The notes under the pieces were generated by a model. It was not told where the DNA came from, did not search any database, and was given only the letters and a program-made list of their open reading frames with translations. Below, one piece after another: positions 56,121-64,000 of a DNA stretch of 64,000 bases (position 1 is the stretch's first letter; every line of letters starts with the position of its first letter). The translations under genes were made by a program, and so were the position numbers. The DNA comes from Rhodoferax sp. AJA081-3 (GTDB taxonomy: Bacteria; Pseudomonadota; Gammaproteobacteria; Burkholderiales; Burkholderiaceae_C), in assembly GCF_017798165.1 (NCBI RefSeq), contig NZ_CP059068.1:4526001-4590000 (forward strand), given 5' to 3'.

Positions 56121-56330
56121 CTACAGCTTGTTGCTGGTCTGGTAAACGTAGGGCTTCTGTGCCACTTTGGCTTTGCGGTAACCGGTCCAGGCGTCGCGGT
56201 CTACCAGCTTGTTCCACAGCAGGGCCAGGCCCTTGCGCTGTTCACCCACCAGCGTGGGCTTTTCCTGCTTGAGTTGCTCAAGGAACAGCGTGGTGTCGGA
56301 CTTGTAGTCGGGGCGGCGGAAAAAACTCAT
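56121..56330 (-). CDS. DUF3460 family small protein
   Basis: The 69-residue protein begins MSFFRRPDYKSDTTLFLEQL and is rich in charged residues. It matches DUF3460, a betaproteobacterial family with no known function that regularly precedes scpA and the pan genes. It is in the same direction as scpA. Confidence 0.88.
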   Translation of the reverse strand: MSFFRRPDYKSDTTLFLEQLKQEKPTLVGEQRKGLALLWNKLVDRDAWTGYRKAKVAQKPYVYQTSNKL

Positions 56331-56388
56331 GGGGTGACCTCGTGCAGCTGTTGGGAGCGTGTTGCGGCCATTTTACCGGTCTAAAGGG

Positions 56389-58116
56389 TCAGGCTCCGGG
56401 CGAAGGTAGGGGCGGCAGGCATTCTTCCGCGGCGGCCAGGCCGCTGGTCAGGCCGGCAAACAGGGCATCCTCCCCCACCAGGGTGACCAGACCACTGCGC
56501 CGGGCAATGTCCAGGGGCTGGTGCATCAGACCGCAGACCAGCAGGCGCACCCCGTGTTTTCGGCAACTGCGGGCCAGGTCGTGCAGGGCGTCGGCACCGG
56601 AGGAGTCGATGTAGATCACGTTTTTCAGGTCCAGCACCAGCACCCGCGCGGGCAGGGCGTCCTGCACATCCTCGACCAGCTTGACCGCGCCGAAAAACAG
56701 CGCACCATACAGCCGGTAGGCCGCCATCTGCTGGTCCACGCCCGGCCGGTCGGCCAGGCCCGGGACGTCTGCCAGCACCACAGTCTCGCAGCGCGACAGA
56801 CTGGAGATGCGGTAGATAAAGGTGATGCAGGCCGCCACCAGGCCCACCTCGACCGCCACCGTCAGGTCAAACACCACGGTCAGGAAAAACACCGCCAGCA
56901 GCGTGACCCGGTAGGGCAGGCGGTATTGGCGCAGGTGCCAGAACTCGCGCCACTCGCCCATGTTCCAGGCCACAAACATCAGAATGGCCGCCATGGCCGC
57001 CAGCGGGATATTGCGCGCCAGCGGGGCGGCTACCAGAACCACCAGCAACAGCGTGGCGGCATGCACCACACCGGCGATGGGGCTGTTGGCACCACTTTTG
57101 ACATTGGTCACGGTGCGGGCAATGGTGCCGGTGGCCGGCATGCCACCAAAAAATGGCACTACAAAATTAGCCACACCCTGGGCCATCAGCTCCTGGTTGG
57201 GGTTGTGGCGGTCGTCCACCATGCCGTCGGCTACACGGGCGCACAACAGGGATTCAATGGCCCCCAGCAGCGCCAACGTCATGGCAGGAATGAACAGAAA
57301 ACGGGCCGATGCCCACGAGAAATCAGGCCACTGCAGCGTGGGCAGTGCCGATGGAATGCCGCCAAAACGGCTGCCAATCGTCTCTACCGGAAGCTGCAGC
57401 GCCGCAACACAGAGCGTGGCCAGCACCAGGACCACCACCGCACCGGGTACCAGGGCCAGCCGCCGCGCCCAGGGCCAGCGTGTACCCAGGCGCGGCATGC
57501 CGAATTGCCACAACACGATCAGGCCCAGGCTGGTGACGGCCAACAACGTGGCCACACCATTGAGCGTGGGCAGGCCGGCGCGCAGGCTGGACAGGATGCC
57601 AAAAAAATCCCCTGGCATGCTGGTTATGCGCAGGCCTAAAAAGTCTTTGACTTGCGACACCGCCACCAGCACCGCAATGCCGTTGGTAAAACCAATCACC
57701 ACCGAGACTGGAATAAACCGTATCAGCGTGCCCAGCCGGAAGAAACCCATGGCGAACAGGATGACGCCCGACATGGCCGTGGCAATGATCAGGTTGGCCA
57801 GGCCATAACGCTCCACAATGCCGTACACAATCACGATGAAGGCGCCCGCCGGCCCGGCGATCTGCACCCGGCTGCCACCCAGCAGCGAGACGATGAGCCC
57901 GGCAATGATGGCGGTGAACAAACCGGCCTCGGGCTTGAGCCCGCTGGCAATGGCAAAGGCCATGGCCAGTGGCAGGGCCACCACCCCCACAGTCAGCCCC
58001 GCGCCCACATCCTGCGAAAAGCGCTGCCGGTTGTAGCCCTGCAACGCGTCCACGATGCGGGGCCTGAACCAGTGGTGTGCCGACCGCTGTGCAGATGCTG
58101 TCTGTGGGGTGCTCAT
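56389..58116 (-). CDS. SulP-family anion permease with STAS domain
   Basis: The 575-residue transporter has about ten to twelve membrane spans starting at VGVVALPLAMAFAIASG. The family signature around VQIAGPAGAFIVIV is present, and a C-terminal STAS domain (about 455-560) includes VLDLKNVIYIDSSGADALHDL. It may carry sulfate, bicarbonate or another anion. The ATG at 58116 (MSTPQTASAQ) is chosen because the upstream extension is not SulP-like. It lies 19 bp after the DUF1275 gene. Confidence 0.93.
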   Translation of the reverse strand: MSTPQTASAQRSAHHWFRPRIVDALQGYNRQRFSQDVGAGLTVGVVALPLAMAFAIASGLKPEAGLFTAIIAGLIVSLLGGSRVQIAGPAGAFIVIVYGIVERYGLANLIIATAMSGVILFAMGFFRLGTLIRFIPVSVVIGFTNGIAVLVAVSQVKDFLGLRITSMPGDFFGILSSLRAGLPTLNGVATLLAVTSLGLIVLWQFGMPRLGTRWPWARRLALVPGAVVVLVLATLCVAALQLPVETIGSRFGGIPSALPTLQWPDFSWASARFLFIPAMTLALLGAIESLLCARVADGMVDDRHNPNQELMAQGVANFVVPFFGGMPATGTIARTVTNVKSGANSPIAGVVHAATLLLVVLVAAPLARNIPLAAMAAILMFVAWNMGEWREFWHLRQYRLPYRVTLLAVFFLTVVFDLTVAVEVGLVAACITFIYRISSLSRCETVVLADVPGLADRPGVDQQMAAYRLYGALFFGAVKLVEDVQDALPARVLVLDLKNVIYIDSSGADALHDLARSCRKHGVRLLVCGLMHQPLDIARRSGLVTLVGEDALFAGLTSGLAAAEECLPPLPSPGA

Positions 58117-58135
58117 CACATCTTCACGACTGGCA

Positions 58136-58927
58136 CTACGGCGATTCTTGCGGCGGGGCCACACGCTCGGGAGCATCCGGCAGGCCCGAGGCCAGTCTGC
58201 CGTGGCGCAGGTCGTCTGCAATGGGCCCCCCGGTCAGAAGCAACAGCAGCAAGGCCAAGGGCACGGTGGCGATGTAACCGGCGTGTTTGAAACCAAAGGC
58301 ACCCAGCAGCGCACCGCCAAAAAAGCTGCCCACCAGTTTGGCGTGGATGCGCAGCTTGCCCCGGTTGGCAACAACCTTCTTGGGGAATGTGGAGCCGTTG
58401 AGGTAGAACAACTTGCCCAGCTCAATGCCCAGGTCGGTCAACAAACCCGTGACGTGGGTGGTGCGGATTTCTGCGTGGGACACTTTGGTGATGACCGCGT
58501 TTTGCAGGCCCATGATGTAACACAACAGCAGCACGGTGACGGGTACAAACAGCGTCGAAAAATGGTCGATGGCGGTGCCAAAAATGCCGAACACCAGCAG
58601 CAGCCCGGCCTCCACAACCAGGGGGCGGGCAAAGGCGCTGCGCATATTGCGGCGCAGGGCCCAGTTCACCATCCAGGCGGTTGTCATGGAGCCGCCGATG
58701 AAGGCCGCCACCAGCGCCACGCCCACAAGCGCGAGCTGCATTTGCCCCAGGATCAGGTTGTCGGCCACCGAGGACAGAATGCCCGACATGTGCGAGGTGT
58801 ATTGCCCCACGGCCAGAAAACCACCCGCATTGGTAGCCCCTGCAACACCCGCCAGGACGCAGCCCAGGCGCAGGTTGGTCGTTGCGCTGCGGTGAACGTC
58901 GGTCCACCAGTGGATGCGGTGGCTCAT
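58136..58927 (-). CDS. YoaK/DUF1275 family membrane protein
   Basis: The 263-residue membrane protein has about six hydrophobic segments and the DUF1275 hallmarks GATNAGGFLAVGQYTSHMSG near the start and MGLQNAVITKVSHAEIRTTHVTG in the middle. Function is unknown. Such proteins are often predicted as small-molecule transporters. It sits between metG and the SulP gene, in the same direction. Confidence 0.9.
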   Translation of the reverse strand: MSHRIHWWTDVHRSATTNLRLGCVLAGVAGATNAGGFLAVGQYTSHMSGILSSVADNLILGQMQLALVGVALVAAFIGGSMTTAWMVNWALRRNMRSAFARPLVVEAGLLLVFGIFGTAIDHFSTLFVPVTVLLLCYIMGLQNAVITKVSHAEIRTTHVTGLLTDLGIELGKLFYLNGSTFPKKVVANRGKLRIHAKLVGSFFGGALLGAFGFKHAGYIATVPLALLLLLLTGGPIADDLRHGRLASGLPDAPERVAPPQESP

Positions 58928-58939
58928 GAACGCGGGTTT

Positions 58940-61057
58940 TTAGTGGATGCGCATGCCGGGCTGTGCGCCGGGCCATGGGTTGAGGATGTAGATACCGGGG
59001 TTGGCTTTTTCATCACCATGGCTGGCAGCAAGAACCATGCCTTCGGAGATGCCAAACTTCATCTTGCGCGGCGCCAGGTTGGCCACCAGCACGGTGAGCT
59101 GGCCGACCAATTCTTCGGGCTTGTACATGCTGGCGATGCCGCTGAACACATTGCGCATACGGCCTTCGCCAGCATCCAGCGTCAGGCGCAGCAGTTTGGT
59201 GGAGCCTTCCACCGCCGCACATTCGACGATCTTGGCGATGCGCAGGTCGATCTTGACGAAGTCATCGATGCCGATGACTGGGGCGATTTCTTCGCCGCCG
59301 GGCACAGTTGCTATTGTTACAGTAGCGGGCTGAGCAGATTCCACGGGGGCTGGAGGCTCAAACAGTGCATCGAGTTGTTCGGGGGTGACACGTTGCATTA
59401 GGTGCTGGTAGGGTGTGATGGCCTGCACGTTGCCGGCTACTTGCCAGCGCGTCATGTCGCTGCCGACGAAGCCTTGCACAGCCGTGGCCAGGCCAGGCAG
59501 CACCGGCGCCAGGTAACGGGTCAGCGTGGCAAAGGTGTTGATCAGCACCGAGCAGACCTGGTGCAGCGCCTGGTTGTTGGCCACATCCTTGGCCAGGTCC
59601 CAGGGCTTGTTCTGGTCCACATAGGCATTAACCTTGTCGGCCAGCAGCATGATCTCGCGCGTGGCCTTGCCGAACTCGCGGGTCTCATACATCTGCGCAA
59701 TAGCGTCACCCGCACCGCGCACATCGGCCAGCAGGGCGGCACCGGTGGTACCAAAGTCGCTGGTCAGCTTGCCCTCAAACCGCTTGGTCAAAAAGCCCGC
59801 CGCCCGGCTGGCGATGTTGACGTATTTGCCAATCAGGTCGCTGTTCACACGGGCCATGAAGTCATCGGCATTGAAGTCAATGTCTTCATTGCGGGCTGAG
59901 AGTCTGGCCGCCAGGTAGTAACGCAGCCACTCGGCGTTCATGCCCAGGTCTAGGTACTTGAGCGGGCTCAAGCCAGTGCCACGGCTCTTGCTCATCTTTT
60001 CGCCGTTGTTGATCGTCAAAAAGCCGTGCACAAACACGTTGTTGGGCGTCTTACGGCCGCTGAACTTCAGCATCGCGGGCCAGAACAGCGTGTGGAAAGT
60101 CACGATGTCCTTGCCGATGAAGTGGTACTGCTCGGTGTCGTCGGCAGCCATGTATTCGTCAAAGCTGCGCGTATCGCCGTGCTTGATCTTGGGGCCGCCC
60201 TTGTCGAACCAGTTCTTCAGCGACGCCAGGTAGCCCACCGGTGCGTCCAGCCACACATAGAAATACTTGCCCGGCGCATCGGGAATCTCGATACCGAAGT
60301 AGGGCGCATCGCGGCTGATGTCCCAGTCGCCGAGTCCTTCGCTCTTGCTGCCATCGGGGTTGGTGCGAACGCTGAACCATTCCTTGATCTTGTTCGCCAC
60401 CTCGGGCTGCAGCTTCCCGTCTTGCGTCCACTTCTGCAAGAAGTCCACGCAGCGCGGATCGGACAGCTTGAAGAAGAAATGCTCGGAGCTCTTGAGCTCA
60501 GGCTTGGCGCCCGACAACACCGAGAACGGGTTGATCAAATCGGTCGGTGCATAGACCGAGCCACACACCTCGCAGTTGTCTCCGTATTGGTCCTTGGCGT
60601 GGCACTTGGGGCACTCGCCCTTGAAGTAGCGGTCCGGTAAAAACATGTTCTTCTCGGGGTCGAAGAACTGCTCGATGGTCTTGGTCTCGATCAGCGAGCC
60701 ACCTTTATCGGCAGAGAGGTCGCGCAGGTCACGGTAAATCTGGCGCGCCAGCTCGGTGTTTTCGGGCGAATGCGTGCTGTGCCAGTTGTCAAAGCTGAGG
60801 TGGAACCCGTCCAGGTACTGTTTGCGTCCGGCCGCAATGTCTGCAACAAACTGCTCCGGCGTTTTGTCAGCCTTTTCGGCTGCAATCATGATTGGCGCAC
60901 CATGCGTATCGTCCGCGCAGACAAAATTCACCGCATGGCCCTGCATCCGCTGGTACCGCACCCAGATATCGGCCTGGATGTGTTCCATGATGTGGCCGAT
61001 GTGGAATGGGCCATTGGCGTAGGGGAGGGCGGTGGTGACGAAGAGTTGGCGTGGCAT
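58940..61057 (-). CDS. metG: Methionyl-tRNA synthetase
   Basis: This class I synthetase charges tRNA-Met. The HIGH motif lies at 19-22 ([10 protein letters not shown]) and KMSKS near 352 (GEKMSKSRG). The zinc-binding cysteines are CPKC and CEVC. A C-terminal tRNA-binding domain (from about 598) begins near [14 protein letters not shown]. The 705-residue length is normal. The linker between the anticodon domain and the C-terminal domain (about 566-583) is encoded by a reverse 17-17-8 repeat, reading [17 protein letters not shown]. It converges with nothing and follows a hairpin-bearing gap. Confidence 0.97.
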   Translation of the reverse strand: MPRQLFVTTALPYANGPFHIGHIMEHIQADIWVRYQRMQGHAVNFVCADDTHGAPIMIAAEKADKTPEQFVADIAAGRKQYLDGFHLSFDNWHSTHSPENTELARQIYRDLRDLSADKGGSLIETKTIEQFFDPEKNMFLPDRYFKGECPKCHAKDQYGDNCEVCGSVYAPTDLINPFSVLSGAKPELKSSEHFFFKLSDPRCVDFLQKWTQDGKLQPEVANKIKEWFSVRTNPDGSKSEGLGDWDISRDAPYFGIEIPDAPGKYFYVWLDAPVGYLASLKNWFDKGGPKIKHGDTRSFDEYMAADDTEQYHFIGKDIVTFHTLFWPAMLKFSGRKTPNNVFVHGFLTINNGEKMSKSRGTGLSPLKYLDLGMNAEWLRYYLAARLSARNEDIDFNADDFMARVNSDLIGKYVNIASRAAGFLTKRFEGKLTSDFGTTGAALLADVRGAGDAIAQMYETREFGKATREIMLLADKVNAYVDQNKPWDLAKDVANNQALHQVCSVLINTFATLTRYLAPVLPGLATAVQGFVGSDMTRWQVAGNVQAITPYQHLMQRVTPEQLDALFEPPAPVESAQPATVTIATVPGGEEIAPVIGIDDFVKIDLRIAKIVECAAVEGSTKLLRLTLDAGEGRMRNVFSGIASMYKPEELVGQLTVLVANLAPRKMKFGISEGMVLAASHGDEKANPGIYILNPWPGAQPGMRIH
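59310..59362 (+). repeat. 17-17-8 dispersed repeat, copy 10, inside metG
   Basis: The head GCTATTGTTACAGTAGC (59310-59326), a 17-nt spacer (59327-59343) and CGGGGGCT (59344-59351) with tail GGAGGCTCAAAC are antisense to metG and encode its interdomain linker. Confidence 0.9.
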
Positions 61058-61120
61058 GGGAAGTAATCAACTTTCACAGAGGAACCAGTGATTTTAGTCG
61101 CGCGAAGGTCCAAAGCTGGA

Positions 61121-61214
61121 GCCGGCGCGGGCGGTGTGGGCGTTTTGCGCAGGTAAAGGAGGAGCCCGAAGGGCGGGGGACACGGAGCAAAACGTTCACA
61201 CCGCCCGCGCCGGC
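61121..61214. repeat. 28-38-28 long hairpin between the patatin gene and metG
   Basis: Arms at 61121-61148 and 61187-61214 are complementary at 26 of 28 positions. The 38-nt loop (61149-61186) contains a small GCCCGAAGGGC hairpin. The inner arm ends GTTTTGC/GCAAAAC. It differs in sequence and dimensions from the 27-25-27 family. Nothing else is recognised in 61058-61232. Confidence 0.85.
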
Positions 61215-61232
61215 GGGGCGAACCACGAAACC

Positions 61233-62522
61233 CTATCGCAGCCGCAGCGGGTCCCTGCGCCGGTCCACACCGGTTGGCAGGCGGCTGGATTTATCGTCCA
61301 GCAAACACACCGCCTCAGGATCGGTCCAGTTGAAGAAACCACAAATCTCCAGCCGCTGCCGCTGTGCATCGGCATACCCTAGGGCCATCAGTTCGCTGGT
61401 GTAGCCAGTCTCAAACAGCAGGTAGCTGGCCAGCGCCGAACCCTTCACGTCCGCCTTGCGCGACGACACACCCACACCACCCAGCATGGTGCGCACGGCG
61501 TGGGGCAGGGCGTCGATGTGTTTGGACGCGATCATGTCAATGCGTTCGCTGGGCGATATGACCAGCAGCTCCAGTGGACGCAAGGCGCTGGCCTGGCGGG
61601 CCGCCTCGGGCACCAGCTTGATGGTCTGGTTGATACGCTGGGCGCGTTCCACATCCACTGCCAGCGCATCCAGAAAGATGTTGGACAAGGCGTGGCCGGC
61701 TATTTGTGCGATGGACGGGTAGGCGGCTGCGGCGAGCGGCATCTGCTGGTTCTTGGGCTCGTGCATGCGCCCGGCGCCCACCACCAGGATGCGGTCCGCC
61801 CCCAGGTGGATGGCGGGTGAGCAGGGCGCGGACTGGCGCATGGAGCCATCGCCAAAGTACTCCATGTGGCCGTTGATATGCAGCTCGGTCGCCGGGAACA
61901 CAAAAGGGATCGCGCTGGATGCCAATAGGTGGGCATGGGTGATCTTGTCCTGCACGGCCAGGCGCTGGCTGCGTATCCAGGGCAGCAGGCGCTTGTCGCC
62001 CTCGTAAAAGGTCACGTGTTCACCCGAGCTGTAGCTGGATGCCGTGACGGCCAGCGCCTGCATATGGCCCTGGCGTATCAGGTCGGGCAGGCGCTCCAGT
62101 GGCACCAGGCGGGTCAGCAGCTCGGCCAGCGGGGCGTTGTCCAGCAGCGAACGGGGTTTGACCCGGCGCCACTTGGCCAGTATCCAGCCCATGGACAGCA
62201 GCGTCAGCCATGTGGCACCCGAACGCAGCATGGACAGATGGCCGGTGCGGTAGACCTGGTCGGCGTGGAAGCCGCGCCAGGTTTCGGCGATCAGCCGCAC
62301 CGTGGCGTCGAAATTGTCCGAGCCGCAGGCCAGGGCCGAGGCATTGATGGCGCCGGCCGATGTGCCGGTGATGATGGGAAAAGGGTTGGGCTCGTTGCCC
62401 GCGCCGCAGGCCAGGCGTATGTCGGCAATGGCCTCCAGCACGCCCACCTGGTAGGCCGCGCGTGCGCCGCCTCCGGTCAACAAAAGCCCTGCGGGGCGCA
62501 CGTGGGAGATTGGCTCTGGCAT
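61233..62522 (-). CDS. Patatin-like phospholipase
   Basis: The 429-residue protein has the patatin oxyanion motif GGGARA (17-22), the nucleophile motif GTSAG (Ser55) and the catalytic Asp in DGS around residue 224, giving a complete Ser-Asp dyad. It probably hydrolyses acyl esters of phospholipids. The ATG at 62522 (MPEPISHV) lies shortly before the conserved LLLTGGGARAAYQVG. An upstream ATG at 62573 would add 17 residues. No signal peptide or membrane anchor is clear. It is divergent from apbC. Confidence 0.92.
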   Translation of the reverse strand: MPEPISHVRPAGLLLTGGGARAAYQVGVLEAIADIRLACGAGNEPNPFPIITGTSAGAINASALACGSDNFDATVRLIAETWRGFHADQVYRTGHLSMLRSGATWLTLLSMGWILAKWRRVKPRSLLDNAPLAELLTRLVPLERLPDLIRQGHMQALAVTASSYSSGEHVTFYEGDKRLLPWIRSQRLAVQDKITHAHLLASSAIPFVFPATELHINGHMEYFGDGSMRQSAPCSPAIHLGADRILVVGAGRMHEPKNQQMPLAAAAYPSIAQIAGHALSNIFLDALAVDVERAQRINQTIKLVPEAARQASALRPLELLVISPSERIDMIASKHIDALPHAVRTMLGGVGVSSRKADVKGSALASYLLFETGYTSELMALGYADAQRQRLEICGFFNWTDPEAVCLLDDKSSRLPTGVDRRRDPLRLR

Positions 62523-62631
62523 ATGCCAACCATTATGGGAGGTGGTGGGTACTTGTAAATGCCCGGTATGCATGGACGCGACGGGGGTTAACCCGAATCG
62601 ATAGACTAGGCGCATCTTTTGGAGAAATTGA

Positions 62632-63723
62632 ATGAGCGTGACAGTGCAAGCGATCCAGGAAGCCATCCAGGGCGTGATCGACCCCAACACCGGCAAAGAT
62701 TTTGTGTCCACCAAAGCGGTGAAGAACCTCAGCGTAGCGGGTGGTGACGTGGCCTTTGATGTGGAACTGGGTTACCCCGCCAAGAGCCAGGTTGCCAGCC
62801 TGCGGGCTGCGCTGATTGCCGCGGCCAAGGGCGTGGCCGGTGTGGGCAATGTGTCGGTCAATGTAACGACAAACATCGTGGCCCATGCGGTACAGCGCGG
62901 TGTGCAACTGCTGCCCGGTGTGAAAAACATCGTGGCCGTGGCATCTGGCAAGGGCGGCGTGGGCAAGAGCACTACCGCCGTCAACATCGCGCTGGCGCTG
63001 GCCGCCGAGGGTGCGCGCGTGGGCCTGCTGGACGCCGACATCTATGGCCCCAGCCTGCCCATGATGATGGGCCTGCAGGGCCGACCTGAATCCGCCGACG
63101 GCAAGACCATGGAGCCGATGGAAAACCATGGCGTGCAGGTCATGTCTATCGGCTTTCTGGTGGATGGTGACCAGGCCATGATCTGGCGCGGCCCCATGGC
63201 CACGCAGGCGCTGGAGCAGCTGCTGCGCCAGACCAACTGGAAAGACCTGGACTACCTGATCGTCGACCTGCCACCCGGCACCGGCGATATCCAGCTCACG
63301 CTCTCCCAGCGCGTGCCCATGACCGGCGCCGTCATCGTTACCACGCCGCAGGACATTGCTCTGCTGGATGCCAAAAAGGGCATCAAGATGTTTGAAAAGG
63401 TGGGCGTGCCGATTTTGGGCATTGTCGAAAACATGGCTGTACACGTGTGCAGCAACTGCGGCCATGTGGAACACATCTTTGGCGCGGACGGCGGCAAGAA
63501 GATGGCGGCGGACTACGCCATGGACTACCTGGGCGCGCTGCCCCTGGCCCTGCAGATTCGCGTGCAGGCCGACAGCGGCCAGCCCACCGTGGTGGCTGAC
63601 CCCGATGGCGAGATCGCCGGCATCTACAAGGCCGTGGCGCGCCAGGTGGCGGTGTCGATTGCGGCCCGCAACAAGGACTTTTCCAGCAAGTTTCCGTCCA
63701 TCACCATCAGCAAGGCGACCTGA
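62632..63723 (+). CDS. apbC: Iron-sulfur cluster carrier protein ApbC (Mrp/NBP35 family)
   Basis: This P-loop ATPase binds and transfers Fe-S clusters. The N-terminus carries a MIP18/DUF59-type domain. The deviant Walker A GKGGVGKST lies at 106-114, and the cluster-binding CSNC motif near 273-276. The family signature DYLIVDLPPGTGDIQLT is intact. The length is 363 residues. In related genomes apbC lies next to metG, as here with one gene between. A ribosome site TTTGGAG precedes the start. Confidence 0.96.
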   Translation: MSVTVQAIQEAIQGVIDPNTGKDFVSTKAVKNLSVAGGDVAFDVELGYPAKSQVASLRAALIAAAKGVAGVGNVSVNVTTNIVAHAVQRGVQLLPGVKNIVAVASGKGGVGKSTTAVNIALALAAEGARVGLLDADIYGPSLPMMMGLQGRPESADGKTMEPMENHGVQVMSIGFLVDGDQAMIWRGPMATQALEQLLRQTNWKDLDYLIVDLPPGTGDIQLTLSQRVPMTGAVIVTTPQDIALLDAKKGIKMFEKVGVPILGIVENMAVHVCSNCGHVEHIFGADGGKKMAADYAMDYLGALPLALQIRVQADSGQPTVVADPDGEIAGIYKAVARQVAVSIAARNKDFSSKFPSITISKAT

Positions 63724-63738
63724 GGCGTAATTGGTGAA

Positions 63739-63790
63739 ATTGGCCTGTAGCCCCCGTCGTATATACCTATGATGCTACCATTGTTGTAGC
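63739..63790 (-). repeat. 17-17-8 dispersed repeat, copy 11
   Basis: On the minus strand the head (63774-63790) pairs perfectly as GCTAC/GTAGC, the spacer is 63757-63773, and the CGGGGGCT box is 63749-63756 with tail ACAGGCCAATTT. It lies in the gap after apbC, between convergent genes. Confidence 0.9.
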
Positions 63791-63805
63791 ATTTGCCATG
63801 CGGGG

Positions 63806-64000
63806 CTAACGGAAGGGTGACAGCTCGGTGCGCTCGTAGTCGCCAGGATCATCCGCATCGCGGCGGCGTGTGGTCGCGGGGGCGGCGGCTGGTGCAGGGG
63901 CAGCATCCTTGGGCGGCCGTTTTCTTTGGCGCCGGTCCAGTATGGATGGGGGTTCTTCTTCCACCGGTTCGGGTGCAGCGTCGTGGGCCCAGACCACGGG
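63806..64000 (-). CDS. C-terminal fragment of an unidentified gene, cut by the right window edge
   Basis: Only the last 64 or so codons are visible. They are rich in Ala, Pro, Arg and acidic residues (EPVEEEPPS, RRQRKRPPKD, DDPGDYERTEL), typical of a disordered tail, and end in SPFR. The family cannot be assigned. The gene extends beyond 64000 and converges on apbC. Confidence 0.6.
   Translation of the reverse strand, partial: PVVWAHDAAPEPVEEEPPSILDRRQRKRPPKDAAPAPAAAPATTRRRDADDPGDYERTELSPFR

Noticed and set aside
62548..62600. Possible thirteenth dispersed repeat upstream of apbC
   Set aside because: CGGGGGTT and a GGTAC start occur at the right spacing but the head lacks the closing TAGC, so it is at best a decayed copy.
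1..64000. tRNA, rRNA or known riboswitch
   Set aside because: No cloverleaf with a conserved TTCGA-type loop or other recognisable RNA core was seen by eye in the intergenic gaps. A covariance search was not possible.

Overview
The window is 64 kb of a high-GC betaproteobacterial chromosome, almost fully coding, with no rRNA, tRNA, CRISPR array, intact insertion sequence or prophage seen. Gene content and order (hemA-prfA-prmC, ubiE-Tim44-like-ubiJ-ubiB, DUF3460-scpA-panB-panC, paired cyanophycin synthetases) point to Burkholderiales, most likely a Comamonadaceae member close to Rhodoferax. This placement is inferred from gene order and protein flavour, not from a marker-gene tree.

Layout. 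1-3.8 kb: phnA-type protein (cut by the left edge), prmC, prfA and hemA, all leftward. 3.9-5.2 kb: a small membrane protein and a GSU2403-type nucleotidyltransferase-fold gene with an operator-like upstream region. 5.2-10.4 kb: leftward ugpBAECQ operon for glycerol-3-phosphate/glycerophosphodiester uptake and cleavage. 10.7-14.6 kb: a 1307-residue FAD plus 4Fe-4S oxidoreductase. 14.8-22.1 kb: a two-partner secretion operon of exoprotein, FecR-domain protein and outer-membrane transporter. 22.2-26.6 kb: DUF971, ubiE, Tim44-like, ubiJ and ubiB (ubiquinone synthesis). 26.6-35 kb: fmdB, DUF502, aspS, nudB, an EEP-family nuclease, clsB, folE, a BLUF blue-light sensor, an EamA transporter and DUF429. 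35-39.8 kb: leftward diguanylate cyclase with a coupled MinD/FlhG-like ATPase, moeB, ctpA and gpmA. 39.9-42.3 kb: rhodanese, grxC, secB and gpsA. 42.3-50 kb: cyanophycin locus, with cphA' and cphA leftward and a divergent ABC transporter plus DUF1854 gene. 50-53.4 kb: repeats, a diguanylate-cyclase remnant, a HAAS/PadR pair and an intact membrane diguanylate cyclase. 53.4-58.9 kb: panC, panB, scpA, DUF3460, SulP and DUF1275. 58.9-64 kb: metG, a patatin-like protein, apbC and a cut gene.

The most unusual content is repetitive. One family has 12 copies with rigid geometry: a 17-nt mini-hairpin (GCTAY-N7-RTAGC), exactly 17 variable nt, then CGGGGGCT and a tail near RGAGGCCAATTT. Eight copies lie between genes or at gene ends; one of these supplies the stop codon of clsB and another the start codon of gpsA. 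Four lie in frame inside genes (metG, ugpQ, the FAD/Fe-S gene and the small membrane protein). A second family has three copies with a conserved 25-nt loop between 27-bp arms whose sequences are unrelated between copies. A third long hairpin has a 28/38/28 layout. These fixed-length, variable-sequence elements are the best candidates for something undescribed. No candidate mobilising enzyme for them is present in the window.

Several housekeeping operons carry coupled regulatory genes: BLUF behind folE, one diguanylate cyclase overlapping a MinD-like ATPase, and a second overlapping panC.
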